Program-made: the position numbers and the translations under genes | Notes under the pieces: generated by a model | Databases searched by the model: none | What the model saw: the letters and a program-made list of their open reading frames with translations, nothing else | Told to the model about the DNA's origin: nothing | Assembly: GCA_009760885.1 (NCBI GenBank) | Contig: CM019691.1 | Coordinates: 25,543,314 to 25,607,313, forward strand | Source: Achatina immaculata | Lineage: Eukaryota; Mollusca; Gastropoda; Stylommatophora; Achatinidae | Reading direction: 5' to 3' | Length of the DNA stretch: 64,000 bases | Shown: positions 45,901-59,700 of the stretch, one piece after another | Layout of the letters: each line of letters begins with the position of its first letter | Position numbering within the stretch: position 1 is the first letter of the stretch

Positions 45901-46387
45901 GCATATTGACACGAACTTGTTTCACCTGGATCTGATTCCTGAAGTCACCTGAACAAATTTCATAACATATAAAACATTCAAATAGCCACTGTAACAGATT
46001 TTTTTATCCCTCTAAAGACATGCGTAGCTTTCTTCTGTAGCAAAGCACATATAATTCATCATAAAATAACTCCCAGAAAGTATTTCTCATTGCAGCTTGT
46101 ATACAATTTTTTTATACACCGGCAAGGCTGCCACTAGATAAGTGTACCACCTCACAGTGATGTGGGTTCTTAGCCTGGATGAAAGGACCACTTTGTTGAT
46201 CATGGTCATCTTCCGTGCCAGATAAGTATAAATGTTTCATATTCTGTAAATTTTTGCCGGTTATCTGTATGCATCTTAAATGTGATATGCTTCATAAGTT
46301 TAGAATCTTTCACTAAAAAAAGTACATGTTATTTTCACACATTTGTTTTCTCATTACGTTCCAAGAAAGTGGATGCATTCTGTCCCA
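45901..46387. other. intergenic, no recognisable feature
   Basis: AT-rich, possibly upstream region of PDCD7. No promoter signal assigned. Confidence 0.4.
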
Positions 46388-46398
46388 ACACAATTGTA

Positions 46399-47551
46399 TT
46401 CATTCATTCATTCATTTGCACGTCGCTTGCAGAACTTTGCCTCCCAAACAGCACTCCTGTAGGCCTCTTGGTTGTGAGCAAGATGGGCTGCCACTGCTGC
46501 ATCCATTTGCAGATCGTCAACAATGTCTTGTAGTCATCTTCGCCTTGGTCTTCCTCTCTTTTTCCCATTATGTACCCTTCCAAGACGGTCTTCTCTAGAT
46601 TATCATGACATTTAATGTTTCCAAAATATTTAAGTTTTCTCTCTTTAATCCTCTTTACTAGCCAGCCTTCTTCAATATTAAGCTCTTGTAGTATAGATAT
46701 ATTTGTTCTTTTCTGTGTCCACGATATATGGAGAACTCTTCTGTAGCATTTACAATCAAAGGCATTTATGTGTTTCTCAGCTGTTTTGTTAAGTGTCCAG
46801 GTCTCACAGGCATATGTTGCAATGGGAAAGATCCATGCCCTTAAAAATCTTATTTTTGTGGTTCTGTCTGCTCCTCTCCACAGATTCTTTATTTGTTTTA
46901 TTTTCTAAAGAGCGATAGATGTCCTTCTTTTAATTTCCCTCATTGTATCTCCATTATTAGTTAGTAGTGATCCAAGATATTCAAAACTCTCCACTTCTTC
47001 CAGTTTTTCCTCAATGATACATATTTCAGCTGCCTTGTTTGTTTTGTCAGTTGCCATCAATTTACTTTTCTTTGCATTAAGATAGAGGTTCTGCTCTTCG
47101 CTGTTCTTACGGACTGACATAATTAGTTTTTCCATTCCTTTTTGTGTTGTGGACAGTAACACTGTCATCAGCATATCTAATCTCTGGTATTTCATAACCT
47201 CCAATTGTTATGGCATCGTAATATTCTTTGTCTACATCTTCTCTAACATTCCTCATTATGTTTTCAGTATACAAGTTAAATAAGTAGGGTGACAATATGC
47301 ACCCCTGACGGCCCCTTGTTTTATGTCAAACCAAGTTGTTTCACCATTTATTCTTACTGCTGCCTGTTGGTCTAGATACAGCAATGATGTTAATTGTATA
47401 AAATGTGTTGGAAATCCCATTTTTTCCATTATTTCCCAAAGTTTCTGGTGTTGTACACAATCAAATGCCTTTGAGTAGTCTATAAAGGATAAATATAGAT
47501 TCACATTAAACTCTCTGCATTTCTCTATTATTAATCTTATATTGAATATAT
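46399..47551 (-). mobile_element. LINE family A, longest copy (includes RT core)
   Basis: 1153 bp flanked by 11-bp repeats ACACAATTGTA and ACACAACTGTA (46388-46398, 47552-47562; one mismatch). Minus strand: NVNLYLSFIDYSKAFDCVQH (RT motif with FIDYSKAFD), MSPYLFNLYTENIMRN, EIPEIRYADDSVTVHN (catalytic YADD), ESFEYLGSLLTNNGDTMREI and the family 3' end with GAAT tail. Frameshifts make it inactive. It defines family A as a non-LTR retrotransposon. Confidence 0.92.
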
Positions 47552-47562
47552 ACACAACTGTA

Positions 47563-48083
47563 ATTAAATGTAAATAGCCCAGCTTACTAAGCAATGCAAT
47601 CCTAAAAAGTTGAAAATACTGTGTCGCGACAGCTAAAATGTCACACCAATAATAAAATACAACCAGTTAACGATCTGTTATCTACATGGATGCAGACATC
47701 AATGTTTCCAAACGAGGAATTTAGAGTACAGGCCCCCTTGGCCACATTTGTATTTTTTTCAATTTCTCAGCATTATTGATAAATTACCGCAGAAAAGAAG
47801 ATAGATATTGTAAATAAGTATTTATTATCACAAAATAAACAGCAATTTATAAAGTTTGTTAAGTATTTAACATTTATTTGAGTATTTAAAATATTTGAAA
47901 GTATGAAAAATAAATGCGCAAGATCTTCTGTCCCGGAGTTTACTTTTAGATGACGGCGGTGTTTACAAGTCAGCGGTAGGCGAATAACAACGTAACTGAT
48001 TCTAGGAATTGTTGTATCTAGTCGTTTACCATAGAAGCAGCCCTGACTTCCATAGGTCTGTACGGAAGCAAGAAATGAATTCA
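47563..48083. other. intergenic, with a CpG-richer patch
   Basis: 47930-48060 holds more CG dinucleotides than its surroundings and no repeat; could be a promoter or 5' exon of PDCD7, not demonstrated. Confidence 0.3.
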
Positions 48084-48590
48084 TCATTTGGCTTTAAAAG
48101 TGATGTACGATAACATTTGTTTCATATAACAAATTCTCAAACTGAAATAGAACATAGTATATAATATATTTAGTCGATGGATCATCCTCATCGCACGTCG
48201 GGCTATTAGTTCATAAATGCTACGATCCCATCTTCTTAATATTTCCACCAGTGTTTGGCGGCTGACAATACTGGTTCTGTGTTGATTAACCAGTCTTCTT
48301 TGCTTCACACTGTAGCGCTTTTGTTTGATCACTTCATGTATCACGTTATGTCCCAGCAATCTGTTCATGCTTGCAGATTCAGGGCTGCTGCTTGAATCGG
48401 CGATTCGACTAACTTTTCTCTGAGTGCATTCAGGATATAGGCACGGACCATTGCCTGTCCACCTTCCACTGTAGCTATGCCAGCAAGTCTGTTCATTGCC
48501 TCTCACCCCTGCATGACATGGCACAAAAATGAAACAGATTTTTGTCAACTGTAATCTTCTCAGTGACTCCAATCAGTGCTCTTGCACCCA
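48084..48590 (-). mobile_element. LINE 3' part with RNase H remnant (family H)
   Basis: ICFIFVPCHAGVRGNEQTCW is the RNase H C-terminal motif (normally VPGHxGxxGNExAD); then MNRLLGHNVIHEVIKQK and RLVNQHRTSIVSRQTLVEIL. 5'-truncated. Confidence 0.78.
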
Positions 48591-49738
48591 ACCCAACTCA
48601 GTCTTCCTGAGCATATTCACTGAGTTGCTGAGAATACAGTAGTATACAGTACTGTGTTCTATTACCTTTTTGTGGAAAAGTCTCGTTGTTTCCTATTTGT
48701 AAAAATTTGTATCTGAAACTGAGAGTAGTTGAAAGGCATAGGCTTATAACAATGGCCCTTCGTGGTTGAGTGCAAGGGTTATAACATGTGTAAGAAATGT
48801 CGCAAGGAGAAATGTGAGAAAAATGTGACAGCATGTAGCAGAGCTCAAGATAAGTCTTGAAGCTATACACAAAAGATATATTGTATTCTGCACTGAGGCA
48901 GCAGATCTCATCAGAAATCTAAATAGAATACAGCAGACCACAATTTTCTAGCTCTGCAGAGTAAAAAGTCATATACACAAACTGAATGCCGCCTAAACCC
49001 AACCCCACATATATCAAAAAGATCACCACTACTCCAGAATATATCCTACAGATTGTATTGTACAGCGTCCAGACTTGGCTACAATAAAAGAGTATGGTTG
49101 GAAAACTGGTTCATGCATGAAGAGCTGCAGCTAATGAAGAGTTTCATGAAAGCAAAGCATCTCTGTGTGGATGGCTGAACATATGAAACTGAATGTAGAA
49201 GAAGAATGAACTATCTTCTATACTACCCATCTCATATTCATAGTTTCGTTTTGGGAGATGGGTAACTTTTAAGGGTTTTTTTTTTAAAATAGGGGTGGGT
49301 TTAGGGTTCATATTGTGTCAGTATTTTTGTCATCTTCACTCTCTGATGTCCTGTATTCTTGGGATTGACTATTGCAGGATGTCCTCCCCCCCCCCCATCA
49401 TTCACTACAACAATGTGTTCTGTACAGTCTGGTGTGCCTGACATTGCAGGTAGGTATTTTCCATATTAGGAGGCTATTTTCTACAATACCAATATGTCAG
49501 GTACCTATTTTTACAGCTGGATCAACTGTAGGGTGCACTTTTAGCTGGTCACAAGGTTCCATATGAGCACACAGGCTGCTATTGACTAACTTCCTCATAC
49601 TCCTTACATCAGTATGTTATTTGCCAACTTTCTTGGCCGGCCTTTCACATCACTTTCCGCACTCTACTGCCTAATTTCCACACAGCGCATTTCATTTTTA
49701 TGATTGCCTTATGTTTCACCGTTTTTTTTTTCATTTAG
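48591..49738. other. upstream region of the SLC16-like gene
   Basis: A copy of the dispersed GTTTCCTATTTGTAAAAA motif lies at 48690 and a C run at 49387. A probable splice acceptor ends at 49738. No promoter recognised. Confidence 0.4.
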
Positions 49739-49951
49739 GAATGGTCATTGATCAACCAACCACTGGAAAACTGAGACTAGTACTGATTGATTGATGCCAC
49801 ATGTTGATACCAGAAGAAAGTTAGAATGTGGGAAAGGCAACAGCAAGTTAAAAGGAAATAAATTCTGGGTATGAAGGTGCAATAATTTATGTGAAGCAAA
49901 TGCCTGGTATCTGATTACGAAAGAGAGACATCGGTACTAAAGGTGACCATA

Positions 49952-50775
49952 ATGGATGAGAAACCAGATAATGGACTGCATATTGGTCCGGAAATTGCCA
50001 TTGTGAATAATAGTGACCTGAAAAAGAAAAGAGATGGCCAAAGGATGGAGGGAGATTATTACGAGATAAGCTCTTGCACTTTAGCTCTGAAGTCTGATGA
50101 ACCCAAAAAGGGTGGAGATGCAAACAAAACAGCCACCTTTGCTGATGACATGAAAGGATTTGAGCTTAGTCACAGTTTGGCATCATCGCTCACATTAAAC
50201 CTTGACACACCTTTACTTCTGATTGATAAATACAACAATATACTCCTCATAAATGATGGGGAAATTGAAAACATTGGCGAAGGTAAGCTGTCGGTCCTGG
50301 CTGTAGGTGAGAGCTTAACTATCACGTTAGATGGTGCTGGAGGAGAAGAACAGCCTCCCGAGAATCGCACTCCATCAGACAAAAAGTTTTCAGAAGTAAG
50401 TGGGCAGCTATGTCAATGCAATTTACAAAAATCAAGATGTTTGGAAGAGACAGCAAATACAGACACAGAACCCTGTCAGAATCCCATGGGTGATAATTTT
50501 GGTGGTCAAAGAGATGAAGAAGTAAAAGTTGTTCAGGTGAACGATGGACACAAGGAGTTCATAGTTCACAATGTGGATGAGTCTGTGCTGGCCAGAGATT
50601 GTGAAGCTACGTCTGCTGCCAAGAACTTGCCACTTGCTGATGCAAGTCCTTTATTTCAAGGAGCACCTGGCTCTCATTCAGAAGTAGCCTCACACAGCCC
50701 AGAAATCAATAACCAGGACACCATTGGCCCTCTAGAAAACCCTGCCTTCCTCAAAACATTGCAGTTTGTTGTAAG
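49952..50775 (+). CDS. SLC16-like exon 1 (long hydrophilic N-terminus)
   Basis: 274 codons plus two bases, beginning MDEKPDNGLHIGPEIAI. Rich in Asp, Glu, Ser and Thr with no hydrophobic helix. Donor AAG|GTGGGT leaves phase 2 and joins exon 2 to make Ser. An acceptor-like TTTTTCATTTAG ends at 49738, so this exon may start at 49739 with about 210 nt of 5' UTR carrying short upstream ORFs. Confidence 0.8.
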
Positions 50776-53700
50776 GTGGGTGCTGAGATTTTGTATACGT
50801 TTTCACATTACTTTAGAAAGGCAGAGGTCTTGAGTCTAACTGTAGTGGGGTCAGGATTTAACTTGTTTCTCCAAAGATCTCTTTGAAAATAAGCTGTGTT
50901 GCTGTAATTAGTAAATGAGAAGGGGATTAATGAGATTCATGTTGTGAAAGTAGCATTGTATTGCAGCAGTCCAGAAGAGTTATGACCTGTCTGTTTTATG
51001 TGTGCCTCAGAAAATTAAGAAAACCATGGCATCTAAGAGTTGTCTTCAAAAACATCATTGTCAGTGGTAGGTGAAAAGCAGATGCATATAGGAATATGAT
51101 GTTCATATTTTTTGTTGACCTTCTGGCACACTATAAAGGTCTTTTCCTTTTCTAACTTCAGAGAAGCAGTCATTTTTACAGCTGGGTGATAGGGATTTAA
51201 ACCACTTAGCTTTCCACAAGAGACAAGTGATCATTAGTTGGGGGTTGGGGGGGGGGGGAAGGTAAACTACTCAAACTCAACATTTGAAGTAAGAATATAA
51301 TGCCATTTTTCATCTCAGAATGTGGTTTAGAAGCAAGTAAATGTTAGCTTATGCAGAACTTAGTGTGCATCATTTTGTTTGAGCAGCTACTCTTATGGCT
51401 AATGCCAGTATTAGATTTGCTTGAACTTGAAGAAGCGGCCATGCTCTGCTGCTGACCTAGAGTTTGGGCTCCTTGCACTCAGGACATTCCCATATGTGCT
51501 CTGCATTTAACCTCAGTGTTGTTTGTAGTATTTGTTGGATGACAGTGTCAGTGGCACACTGACTGAACACAGCTTGATCTTTTCTGCAAAGTTCTGAATG
51601 TCTGCCACTGCCTTTCGTTATTCCCCTTTTGCATAGTCTTTGGTGACAGGTTCTGCATTCAAATTCCTTTTGCTCATCTCCCTGTAATTTTACTAAGGTG
51701 ACTGTTATAATGTCTGCTTTGTTCATCTGTAGGTTGCCCAGGGTTGTTCCTTTGTTTACCAGCTGATCTGCCATTTCATTGTCTTTGATACAGGCATGTC
51801 CTGGGCAGTAATCCATATTAGGAAGGAGATATATGACTCTTAGTTTGGCCAACCACTTGTGACGCATCATCTTGTTTTTGATTTTTTGTTAGCATGTAAG
51901 TCTGATAATATTATGGTTCGTGATGCTTGCTGGTTTGCCAGCCAAAGTGGTTGGTTGAATCTCCATCCTCATGCTGGATGTGGTTGTGGTGAAGGCTCCA
52001 AACTTGCTGATGATGGGGCATCCGCTGCGATAAACCACAAATCCCTATCCGCTCCTTTGTCTGCACGTGATCGAACCATCTGTTTATATTATACGGTAAC
52101 TTGGGTCGGAGTGCTTAATAATTCACTCTTTGATTTCTGATTTTGCTCATCCTGCTGCCCAATTTTGGCATTCTCGACTGAACCATATGTCAACTTTGGT
52201 AAGGTGTGGATGTTTTCCGGCATCAATCCAGTGGGTACCCATGGGGATTGCTTCAGGGTTACATATCTGCCTCATGGTCTTTTCAGCCTCTGCTAATTAT
52301 GACTGACCTTGTTTAATTCTTTTCATGTTTGAATCTTTTTTTTTTTTAGTGGCTCTCAATTCATATGTACTCTTTTACTTGAGCATATTTATGTTGAGTT
52401 TTCATGCTTGGTATGTTCATTAGGTTTCACATGTCATCCACCAGTGTTAATGGGGCATCTGAGAACTATCCTCATTGCTTCATTCTGAATTCTCACCAGT
52501 CGGGTTGTTTGGATTGTTGATAAAGTGAGCATGCCGATGCCATATTCAAATCTTGACATTACCAGTGCTTTCATTTTTTAGAATAGAGTTTTTTTGTGAT
52601 AGATCAGTATTTGCTGTTATTTTTAATGCTGCTATGCCTTTCTTTGCTTTCAGTATCATCTCATCCATGTGTTGCCTGTCGAAGATAATCCCCAGATATT
52701 TGTATGACATCTTTCTGTACAGGTATTTTCACAGTGCATCCCTTGCATTTCAGCTTTTGGTGTTCTGTTATCCAAGGAACACCATAGTAGTTTTGGCTTT
52801 TGTTGGGTTAATTGACTCTTTGTGATCTTTGCATCATGTTGTAACAAGATTCACTTGTCTCTGTACCAAGTTTGCCACTTCTTGGCAGTTTCGACCTCAT
52901 GCATATATTGCTATATCGTCCACAAAGGTTAACAGCCAATCAGGGCCCGTTTGATTCAACTGAACCAGTCTCATTGTGTGTATGTTGAACAATATTGGTG
53001 AGAGGAGGGATCCTTAAGTGAGGCCAAGATGGATCTTGGTTGGTTTGGATGTCCAGGATCTATATTTCATGGCCACAGTTCTGCTTAAAGAGTGCTGCAG
53101 CTGTCCATTTGATAAGCCATGTGTCAGTGCCTAGTTCCAACATCAGTGTAAGTAAAGTAGCTTAATCCACTTGGTTGTATGCATCCTCTAGGTCCAGGGT
53201 CACCAATAGCGTTTCATTTTTCTTTTGGTACCCTTCATATACTTTATATGCTATTACGGCTGTTCGTGGTGGTGTTTCTTCCTGGTTGGCATCCAGGATT
53301 TGCATGATGGGTAAGTAACTACAGTGTTTGTGTTGCAGGGTCCAGTCTTGTCTCTTTTGTCTACAGTTTTGGTTCTCACTTTCCCTTCACTCAACATTGC
53401 ACCCTTATGCAAAGTCTCTCTCAATGAGAGCACAGTGAAGAAATGGGCAGCTCAATTCAAACATGGAATGGAGAGTCTGGAAGATGATCCCCGTCCAGGA
53501 AGATCAAGAACGGTAACCACCGATGAAACCACCGGCAGAATCCATGACACAATAATGGAGGATTAACGACTGACTGAGCGGTACATTCTACTGAGTTGGG
53601 CATCTCCCAGGAATGTGTTCATGCCATTATTCACAATGTTCCTTTGCCGCTAGATGTTCATTATTTTATGAAGAGGGAAATTTCATTTTTTTTCTTAAAA

Positions 53701-56700
53701 CTTAAATACAAGGGGTATTCCAAAATCAACCTCTGAAACAAAAAAAAAATCAGTTATGGAGGTAAATTTTTATTACACATATAAAACTTACATACATAAT
53801 TGTTTACTGTCTCATATAGTCACCACCAAAATTCAGGAAACTTATTGTACTGTTGCATCATGTTTTGCAATCCCTTGTCAAAGAATGATGCTGCCAGGGT
53901 ATCCAGTCAGTTGTTTACCCCATCCATGAGTTCCTCATTGATAACTATTCTCTCAGTTTCAGTTCAAATCAGAATAGTCCTTAAAGTTGGAGGAGATTGA
54001 TCAGAAAAATCTGAAAATATGAAACATTTTTCACACATGACCTGGTACACTTTTTGAAAGAGTTCATCAGTTACAATTGAGTGTTATCTTTGTTGCCTCC
54101 CCCCAATCGTATTGCACATCTGTAAAACCCATCCCTGAATTTCTTCTTCATCCCACTAGTTTCTCACAGAACTGTCACTCATAATGTTATCATTGTATGC
54201 ATGAATCCGTTATGAATTTTGAATCCATGATGAATTTTGCCAGCACTGTGTCCTCCTTGCAGAAAACAAATCACACCATGGACCTCACATATGATGGGAA
54301 TTGTGATTACAGGGTCAGTGTTTGCATGGTTGCTACTCATGCACAACCAGACAAAATGGAGTGGATTGACATTTAGTGAGATAACATTTTACTATTTGCA
54401 ACAGGAAATGTGCTGTTTTGCTATGTAAGCTGGTTTATTTTTAATAGCCAGCTATCTCCCTGTTTAGAGGTAAGGTAGTCTAACTATAAATCCAAAGGAA
54501 TTGAACCTTTCCAGTAATTCAAGCAGATTTCTGTAAGTTTTGATGATCTTTGTGGTTGGGTCTTGTCCAATTGTCCAAGGACTCCAGTCTTTGTGATGAT
54601 TTTTTTGACAGTGAAAGTAAGTTACCTGCCAATGTTAATCAATAGCTGTGGTTCAGCTTCACTGTGAGCCTATTTGTGAAAGATATTGAAAAAATTACTT
54701 TGAAATAACATAGTCTCTTTGCTAGGTTACATTAATTATTATATATATATATTGTAATATATATTACATTTTATATATATATACATACATATATATGCAT
54801 ATAATATATTGTTATTGATATAATATATACTCATGGAAAAAAGTAAGTGTGCGGTGGTGTCAAGCGCACCAATCACGTTGTCATGAGTGAAATGAACTTA
54901 AATTTGGCACAAAGTTTTGTCTGAGTGTTGTCCACTTCCTTGTGCTGCAAGAAGTTGATTGCACTATTCATGAGGAGATAACCACAGCTCCAGTGAAATC
55001 ATCCACAGTGATCCATGATTGGTTACTGACCATGAATAAAATGAGAGAAATTTGTTTAATTCTGTTCTCAGAGATCTCTTCATGTAATCGTTGAAGAAAG
55101 GAGTAGTGTCATTCCAACATACATCTTTTTTCATCATGCCAAGATGGAACAAACATCAGTGAGAAATAGCTGTTGGTATGTTAATTGCTGGATCAATTGT
55201 AGCAACAGTATCTCAACATTTTAATGTTCACAGAAACACAATATTACACCTTCAAAGTCGTTTTAACCAAAATGGTCTCATTGCTGACCGCCATAGAAGC
55301 GGTAGACCATGAGTTACCACCCTTGCCCAAGACCGCTGCATCCACCTCATGCACCTTCATAACAAGTTTCTCGAGGCAACATAGACTGCCACCAACATTC
55401 CAGGTTTAAGACGTGTGTTGGGCAGGACAGTGCAGAACAGACACAGAGAGGTAAATCTCTTACCTCATAGGCCAATAGTTAGACAGTACTGACAGTTTGC
55501 CACAGACAAACCTGTTTGAACTGGGCCAGACACCAAGTGGCATGGTCTTATCATCAGTGGAGACAGATCCTATTCACTGATGAATCCAGATTCTGTCTGG
55601 AAGGCCATGATGGGCGTGCTTTAGTGTACAGGTGAAGAGGAGAACGCTTTGCGAATAACTGTGTGCTAGAGGTGGATAGGAGGAGAGGGGGCAGTGTAAT
55701 GGTTTGGGAAGGAATTTCCTATGCTGGCCAAACAAACCTAGTCTTCCTCAATGGCAGCCTTTACAGGTTTACGATATAGGGATGAAATCATTACACGCCA
55801 CGTAATGCCTTTTCTGGATGCTAATGGACAAAGTGTGATACTGCAGCAGGATAACGCTCGTCCACATGTCGCACATTTGGTCAGGAACCACTTTCAACAG
55901 TGTCAGATTACTGTCTTGTCATGGCCACCAGTTTCACCGGGCATGTCACCTATCGAGCATATTTTGGGATGAACTGGACCCCAGGTTGCAAAGACGACAC
56001 AGTCGTCCTGGAAACCACCAAGAATTAGCCCAAGCGTTGCAAGAAGAGTGGAATAACATGCCTCAATAATTGATACAGTGTGTCATTGGTTCGATGAGAA
56101 GGCGGTGTCAAGCAGTGATAATTACCCGAGGAGGACAGACACAATATTGAAACTCTGATTTTCTTTTCTTGGGGTGGTGAGCCACATTAGGTGAGTTTTT
56201 TTCACTTTTTTTGTGACATGTGACTGGCCTGAAAATTATCATTTTATCTGTTATTGGATAATCAAACAATTTTATTTCAATCATCACCTGAGCAAGTTCA
56301 TGGTGATTTTTAAAGCATTGCACACTTACTTTTTTCCATGAGTATATTGTTATTGGTGTTGTATTTTTTTAATTATATAATTTTGGTGAGCCCTTCTGTA
56401 GGTAGCTGAAGAAATGGAATGTCTGCTTTCTGGTTTTAAATTATCCAGTCTTACTTTTTTTTTTTTTTTACTACTGACCCATTTCAGCCAGCCTGTCAAT
56501 CAGGAACCAGATGTTGATCGCAAGTCTAACCTTGATCTTAGAAGCCTGTCTGCATTCAAGGACCCCCCTGATATGGACAAAGGATGGGCTTGGACAATCC
56601 TCATGGCAGTATTTCTGTCCAATATTCTCCTTGGATCTACGATTTATGCTGCTGGTCAGCAAAACATAAATTATAACTGTGATCTTTTATATATTTTTTG

Positions 56701-59700
56701 ACACCCTCATACATGCAAGTTGCCTTGACTGCATACATAGAGCTCTTCATTTGTATGTAGTAAACTGTCATGCCAGCAACTAATAAAGCTTTTGTCATAT
56801 TGTTTCATCTCATTCAGATTGGACAAAATCACTTATAAAAAAAAACTTGTTTTTCATGAGAATTTATTTGAATGTCTTTATTTCCCCTTCTTACATTGAC
56901 TACCCTATGTACAGTTTACTCTGATGTACTTCACCTTGCATACATTTCTTTCGCACTTGTGTCAGGTACCAGGTTTTCATGACTGATTCAAGATTATGTG
57001 ATAGAGTTAACAACATAGACCCCTCTTGAAAAACCAGCATGTTATTGGCTGCTCCACACACTTATTTATCAGTTGTTCTTGATCATCAGTAACTATTGCC
57101 TTCATTTTTAACAGCAGTTCTTTTACAATGTCATCCTGACACACACACACAAATATGGAAATGAATATTTTCATTTGTGCACATATGATTTAAAATCACT
57201 TCATAAGTTTCTACCACACACTAGCCAGTCTGGAAGAAAAAAAAGTCATGACAAATTATGAGCAAACCATGAAAGAGAAGCTAATGTAGCTGATAAAATA
57301 TAAAGTTATCATTGCCTAAATTTATATATAAATACATGTAATATAAATAATTATGTGTTATGAGATCCATTCATTCATTACTTGCTGTCCAGATGGGTGT
57401 TATCATTTATGCTTTTCCATTTTTATTCTCAATAATTAATGTTTCTAGTCTCACTTCTGTTGCCTTTCTTTCCTTTTGCCACCTGGTCAGTTCATTAAGA
57501 TATTTTTCTCTCACCCTCCATAAAATTTTTTAAAAATCCCTTGAGTTTTCTAACAGTTATCAGGATTTCTTATGGTTTTTTGGAGGGATTTTTGTGTGTG
57601 TGTTTTTTTTTTGTTTTAATTTTCTTTCATTGTAAGTTAAGCAGATCCTCATAGTCATGAAATTGGTTTATACTTGATGTCCTATTTTCCCTTCATGTTC
57701 ATTAACAGTAATAATAGCCTTGTTGGTTGAATGGTTAGGGACTCGGTCTACTAATCTGGTGGTACCTGGTTCAAGTCCCAGCAATGGGGAAGTTTTCTGG
57801 TACCACCACCACACCAAAAAAGGCACCAGGGTCCGCCCAGCCTCTAAAAATAGCTGCCAGAGAAATCTGGGAAGGTAAATATGGCCAGGTGTTATACAAA
57901 CCACAGCACACATTCATGTGCTGAAGGTCTTTTGAAATACGGGCCTAACACCATATCCCCAGTATGCCTTAATTGCACAGAAACAGTAATTTTACCTTTA
58001 CCTTTTTACCATTAACAGTAATGTCAGCGTAATCCAGTTTGCTTCACAGACCAAGCAGATATTCTGTGTTTTTACAACTTGATGACAATAGCACCAGTGA
58101 CAGAATCCACAGTCTTCTATCAGAGAAACAACATTTACTATCAATTTTGATGCTTTTGCCTCTATCAGGTTCTCTTAAGTTCTATAAACCCTTAAAGTAT
58201 TGACAGCCTTTCCCTCATAGTTTTAACTAGTTTTAATTGTTATGTAACTTCTCTGAGATCTTCTCTGAGATGAAGTGCCTAAAGGTGATGACTGGTTAGA
58301 GGGTACAGGACTGACCTCAGCTAACAAAGGTTATTATACAGAAGGCCCATGTATGTAGAGACTGGGCACAAGGAGCAGTTGAACTTTGGGTTCAAGATCT
58401 CATTCAGCATCACTGTGGGTCTTCCGACACGGTAATATATACAGATGGCTCAGTGACTCAGAACAGTAGAAGTGGTTTTGGTTTTGTTGCCTACCGAAAT
58501 GGAAGAGTAGTGGCTCGAGGCATTGAATACTTCAAGCATGCGGATTGAAATTGAGGCTGTGTCGGCAGCAATGGAATGGTTAATTGCTCATGATATGGTT
58601 AGTGGTTTCATTGTGGCGGATTCCAGAGTATGCTTCAAGATTGAGAAGAATTTGCTTCGAAAAGAATGGGTTCATCTGTTAAGCCAGTCAACTGTGACAA
58701 GCCTAACGTGGCTGTACTGTCTGGGACATGCGGGAGTACATGGCAGTGATGTGGCAGACAAACTTGCTGGACAGGCTAAAATAAATGGCAGACTGACAGT
58801 GGACAAGGAGAAATATTGCTAAGGCTGTATTGGACAGACTGCAGGAAAATGAAGAGCGGGAATGGAAGAACAATGTAGCTGTGAAGAGACTGCTGGAGCT
58901 AGGACAATCTGAACTGTGTAGCAGAAAATGCATAGTAAACAACCAACTTTTGAGAGCGACTATTAGCAAACATAGTCTTGGGTAGATGCTGTGGCATGTG
59001 GCTGAGCATATATGGGGTTGTCCTGAATGCAATGAAGCCAGAATCTGAATTTTGAACTTTGAACTTTCTCTGAGAACTTCAGATGGTTTTTGTTTTTTTT
59101 TTGTCCTGGCCATCCGGGTGTACATTGCATCCATTTCTGTCTATTGTCAAAGTCTCACAAAAACAGTGTGATAGTATCTTTTATGATTATAAAAATTTGA
59201 TATAACCAATAAAACAAAAAAATACAGTTTATATATATCACATGATTATGTATTGACACTGTTCCAGGTGTTCTGATCCCAGCTATTTTAAGAGAAGTTG
59301 ACCCTGACTTAACAAAGGCTTCATGGGTAGGATCTGTCTTTGTGTGTTCCATGTGCTTGGCTGGTGAGTTCTGTGCACTATGTTGAATAGGCTGTTGCAG
59401 ACTGTAAGGTCATCTCTAGGAATTTAAAATATCCTACACAAGGAAAATCAGCATGAGAACAGAATCTGATCTCTAAAGTATACACTATGGGAGTAGTCCA
59501 ATAGTGCAAGATGTACATTGTTAGATTTGCTACAAGTGTTTAACTTGAGGCAGAAGTTATGCAGCCATAAGAAAAATTTGGATTAAATGGCAAATTCCAC
59601 CATGATGTCAAAGCTCCAGTTTTAGCATGATCTTATATTTGAATGCTGAAGAAGTTGTTTTATATACTGGACATGTTGTTACTGTTTACTAAGCTGTGAT

